This document shows positions 35,201-36,362 of a DNA stretch of 36,362 bases, in pieces; the first letter of the stretch is position 1; every line of letters starts with the position of its first letter. The position numbers and the translations under genes were made by a program. Below the pieces are notes generated by a model that searched no databases, was not told the DNA's origin, and saw nothing but the letters and a program-made list of their open reading frames with translations. The DNA comes from Polaromonas sp. Lineage in GTDB: Bacteria > Pseudomonadota > Gammaproteobacteria > Burkholderiales > Burkholderiaceae_C. The stretch lies in assembly GCA_021737975.1 (NCBI GenBank), contig JAIPCZ010000027.1, positions 1-36,362 on the forward strand, in the 5' to 3' direction.

Positions 35201-35641
35201 CAGCATCTGGCGGCCTGCGCCAGCGCCATGCCGCTGACCAGCGTGCAACTGGGGCTGGACGGCCAGGTCATCTTTGTCCCCCTGCCCCAGGCGGACGCCC
35301 TGCGCATGTTGCAGGGGCTGGTCACGGCCTACCTGGCGGCGTGGGAGCGCCCGTTGCCGGTGGCCTGCAAATCCGCCTGGGCCTACCTGCAAGCCCAGGC
35401 GCAGGCAGCCCGGCTGGCCGCAACCGATCCCGACAAGGAGCCCAAAGACCCGCACGATGCGGCCCAGGCCGTCTTTGAAGGCTCGCACAAGGCCGGTGAA
35501 CGCGCCAAGTCAGCCTACCTGGCGCGTGCGTTCGAGAGTTATGACCAGATCGAGGCCGAGTTGCCGGCCTGGGCCGAGCGCCTGTATGGCGACATGGCCC
35601 GGCACCTTCAACTGACCCAAAGCGAAGGCGTGAGCGCATGA
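32204..35641 (+). CDS. recC: Exodeoxyribonuclease V subunit gamma (RecC)
   Basis: 1145 residues (E. coli RecC 1122). Part of RecBCD, which processes double-strand breaks and recognises Chi; RecC provides the Chi-scanning tunnel and splits the strands. The N-terminus MVLHGNRLEDL, LVQSNGMKHWLEMALA, then KSHLVWRLVRLLP, and later the conserved FGTLMPMRSIPFQVICLLGMNDGDYPR and DRSRREDDRYLFLEALLSAR are typical. It has the inactive helicase-like fold; no catalytic Walker motif is expected. ATG 32204 sits in an ATGA overlap with the MocR gene, and its own stop overlaps recB the same way. Confidence 0.95.
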   Translation: MNAQTTGVTAPVFKPGFMVLHGNRLEDLRDLLNEFLRAQPLPPLVPEVILVQSNGMKHWLEMALADDAALGICAATRLELPSGYLWQVYRSVLGADAVPAHMPFDKSHLVWRLVRLLPVLAAGNPVYAPLQRYLARDTDGRKLYQLALQVADVFDAYQSYRADWLTDWAAGHDVLRGHDGQPGVLAEAHAWQARLWRDLRADVGPGLADASRASVHARFMAALQEQLAQSQASGQRPAGLPPRLVVFGISSLPMQTVEALAQLGEVCQVLMLVQNPCQYYWGDLVAGHDQLRAQLRHRQAVRPVASDSHPLLASWGKQGRDYLHLLDDFDNVALYRQHMHRVDVFVDPVDGPNAPTLLNQLQSGILNLEPAHNALDAKRDVRPDDDSIRLVTCHGAQREVEVLHDRLLAWFDADPAFMPRDVMVMVPDMAAFAPHIQAVFGRFAAGQVRHIPYSVADTTPRQSPLVQALEQLLSLPNARVSLAEWLSLFEVAAVRQRFGLDEADVAQVHDWLAMAGVRWGLDAQHRMAWGVPAGVPGLDQNTWAFGLRRLLLGYAVGAGAPWGDTLPQAALNGLDAVVISALLDWVETVNQTLQELSGSKTPAQWGLTLAGVVERFFAAADDVDERLIQRCLAPLEVWLQACEAAQLETPLPLDVVREFWLSQIEESSLQQRFFGGGVQFGTLMPMRSIPFQVICLLGMNDGDYPRQKTARDFDLMDVSWRAGDRSRREDDRYLFLEALLSARQKLYISWQGHRATDNSEQPPSVLVAQLLDYLNAGWQGAPEPRQQPLQAFSEAYFLQDSPFESYANDWARVHEQPAPQAPQVSHPALAAPSALTLADLRQLLRQPVEVFFKSRLRVRLDTLEELEQTEEPFALNGLEQYQAGQAMLDAAEPLLALEKLRLSGQLPMAAFGQRLAADLQAKAQVVLDRRGEWTLRYPEPLPAQSIQLQLGGIGLTGTLEGLCSGDAGWLQLDQRVGAVLEGEKEARTARVHVVAGLWVQHLAACASAMPLTSVQLGLDGQVIFVPLPQADALRMLQGLVTAYLAAWERPLPVACKSAWAYLQAQAQAARLAATDPDKEPKDPHDAAQAVFEGSHKAGERAKSAYLARAFESYDQIEAELPAWAERLYGDMARHLQLTQSEGVSA

Positions 35642-36362
35642 GCGAGATCAAAAAACTCGACCCACTGACCCTGTCTTTGAGCGGCCTGCAGGTGATCGAG
35701 GCTTCGGCCGGCACAGGCAAGACCTGGACACTGGCGGCGCTGTATGTGCGCCTGGTGCTGGGCCATGCGCCTGGCCACAGCGACATCAGCCAGGGCTTGT
35801 ACCCGCCGCAAATCCTGGTCATGACCTTCACCGATGCCGCCACGGCCGAGCTGCGCGGGCGCATCCGCGCGCGCTTGTCGCAGGCGGCGCGCTACTTTCA
35901 TCATGGCGAGCAAGCCGGCGTAGAGGTCGATGATTTTCTGCGCACGCTGCGCGCTGAGATTGATGTCGGGCAATGGCCGGCCTGCGCCGAGCGGCTGGAC
36001 GTGGCTGCCCAGTGGATGGACGAGGCCGCGATTTTCACCATCCACGGCTGGAGCAGCCGGATGCTTAAAACCCACGCCTTCGACAGCGCCAGCCTGTTCC
36101 AGCAAAGCCGGGTGGAGGACAGCGCGCGGCTCAGGCTGACTGCAGTGCAGGACTATTGGCGCAAGTGGTTTTACCCGCTGACGGCCGAGCAGCTCGGCGC
36201 ACTGCAGTCGCTTGTCAGCGACCCGCAGGATCTGCTGGTCCAACTGGGACCACTCTGGGCCAAAGAGGACAAGGCACCGCATTCCGCCACCGCGCCGGAG
36301 CCAGGAGCCTGGGCGGCAGAGCGTTCTGCTGCGTGTCCCCCGCCCTGCGGGCTCCTCCTTTT
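35638..36362 (+). CDS. recB: Exodeoxyribonuclease V subunit beta (RecB), 5' part
   Basis: First ~241 codons, still open at the window edge. The helicase Walker A is EASAGTGKTWTLAALY (about 21-36), followed by ILVMTFTDAATAELRGRIR (motif Ia) and AIFTIHGWSSRML. The full protein should be about 1200 residues with a C-terminal nuclease domain; recD probably follows. The start ATG overlaps the recC stop (ATGA). The last ~15 codons read as SAACPPPCGLLL-type text that does not look like RecB and coincides with palindromic DNA, so the gene may be interrupted or the sequence may break there. Confidence 0.92.
   Translation, partial: MSEIKKLDPLTLSLSGLQVIEASAGTGKTWTLAALYVRLVLGHAPGHSDISQGLYPPQILVMTFTDAATAELRGRIRARLSQAARYFHHGEQAGVEVDDFLRTLRAEIDVGQWPACAERLDVAAQWMDEAAIFTIHGWSSRMLKTHAFDSASLFQQSRVEDSARLRLTAVQDYWRKWFYPLTAEQLGALQSLVSDPQDLLVQLGPLWAKEDKAPHSATAPEPGAWAAERSAACPPPCGLLL
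36312..36355. repeat. Nested palindromes at the window end
   Basis: AGGAGCC ... GGCTCCT form an outer inverted repeat; inside are GCAGA-gcgt-TCTGC and CCCGC-cct-GCGGG hairpins. The text GTGTCCCCCGCCCTGCGGG recalls a repeat common in Comamonadaceae genomes. It lies within the open frame of recB. Confidence 0.45.

Overview
The window is a GC-rich chromosomal segment from a betaproteobacterium of the Burkholderiales. Comamonadaceae (Rhodoferax/Polaromonas/Acidovorax-like) is the best guess. This rests on the protein flavour of InfC, PheST, IhfA and the MerR regulator, the order thrS-infC-rpmI-rplT-pheS-pheT-ihfA-merR-tRNA-Pro, and the short palindromic intergenic repeats. Almost all the DNA is coding. 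No complete mobile element, phage, CRISPR array or rRNA operon is visible.

Layout. 1-2264: a spacer, then a two-gene D-glutamate cassette (dgcN-dgcA, overlapping by ATGA). 2280-8296: housekeeping and miscellaneous genes: uppP, an isochorismatase-fold hydrolase, a secreted NlpC/P60 peptidase, a small membrane protein, a DinG-type helicase and an aldo/keto reductase, with two repeat-bearing spacers. 8345-8740: the decayed end of an IS21-family element (IstB tail plus 22-bp terminal repeats). 8769-10442: trm112-like gene, kdsB and adk. 10450-10600: a probable group II intron scrap. 10717-18747 (minus strand): the translation operon thrS > infC > rpmI > rplT > pheS > pheT > ihfA > merR > tRNA-Pro, with hairpins at three control points and a non-canonical ATC start for infC. 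18829-20640: aceA with a strong terminator and a repeat-rich upstream region holding two pairs of operator-like sites.

20637-30604 (minus strand) is a polyamine uptake and catabolism cluster resembling Pseudomonas spu and E. coli puu/pot: puuA > spuC > potF > potG > potH > potI > puuC > a second glutamine-synthetase-like ligase. PotFGHI would import putrescine or spermidine. The ligases, the aminotransferase and the aldehyde dehydrogenase would convert it towards gamma-glutamyl-GABA or GABA. The hydrolase that releases GABA (PuuD/SpuA) is not in the window. A divergent MocR/GabR-type regulator (30729-32207) faces the cluster across a 124-bp spacer carrying a dyad operator. It is also fused by ATGA overlaps to recC and recB (32204 to the window end), so a metabolic regulator heads the recombination/repair operon.

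I do not see a clearly new multi-gene system. The most promising leads are regulatory or architectural: the paired dyads upstream of aceA, an orphan pair of operator-like repeats beyond them, the terminator/promoter/hairpin sandwich in front of thrS, the mocR-recC-recB coupling, a 30-bp interspersed repeat family arranged in pairs, and the mobile-element relics at 8.4 and 10.5 kb.
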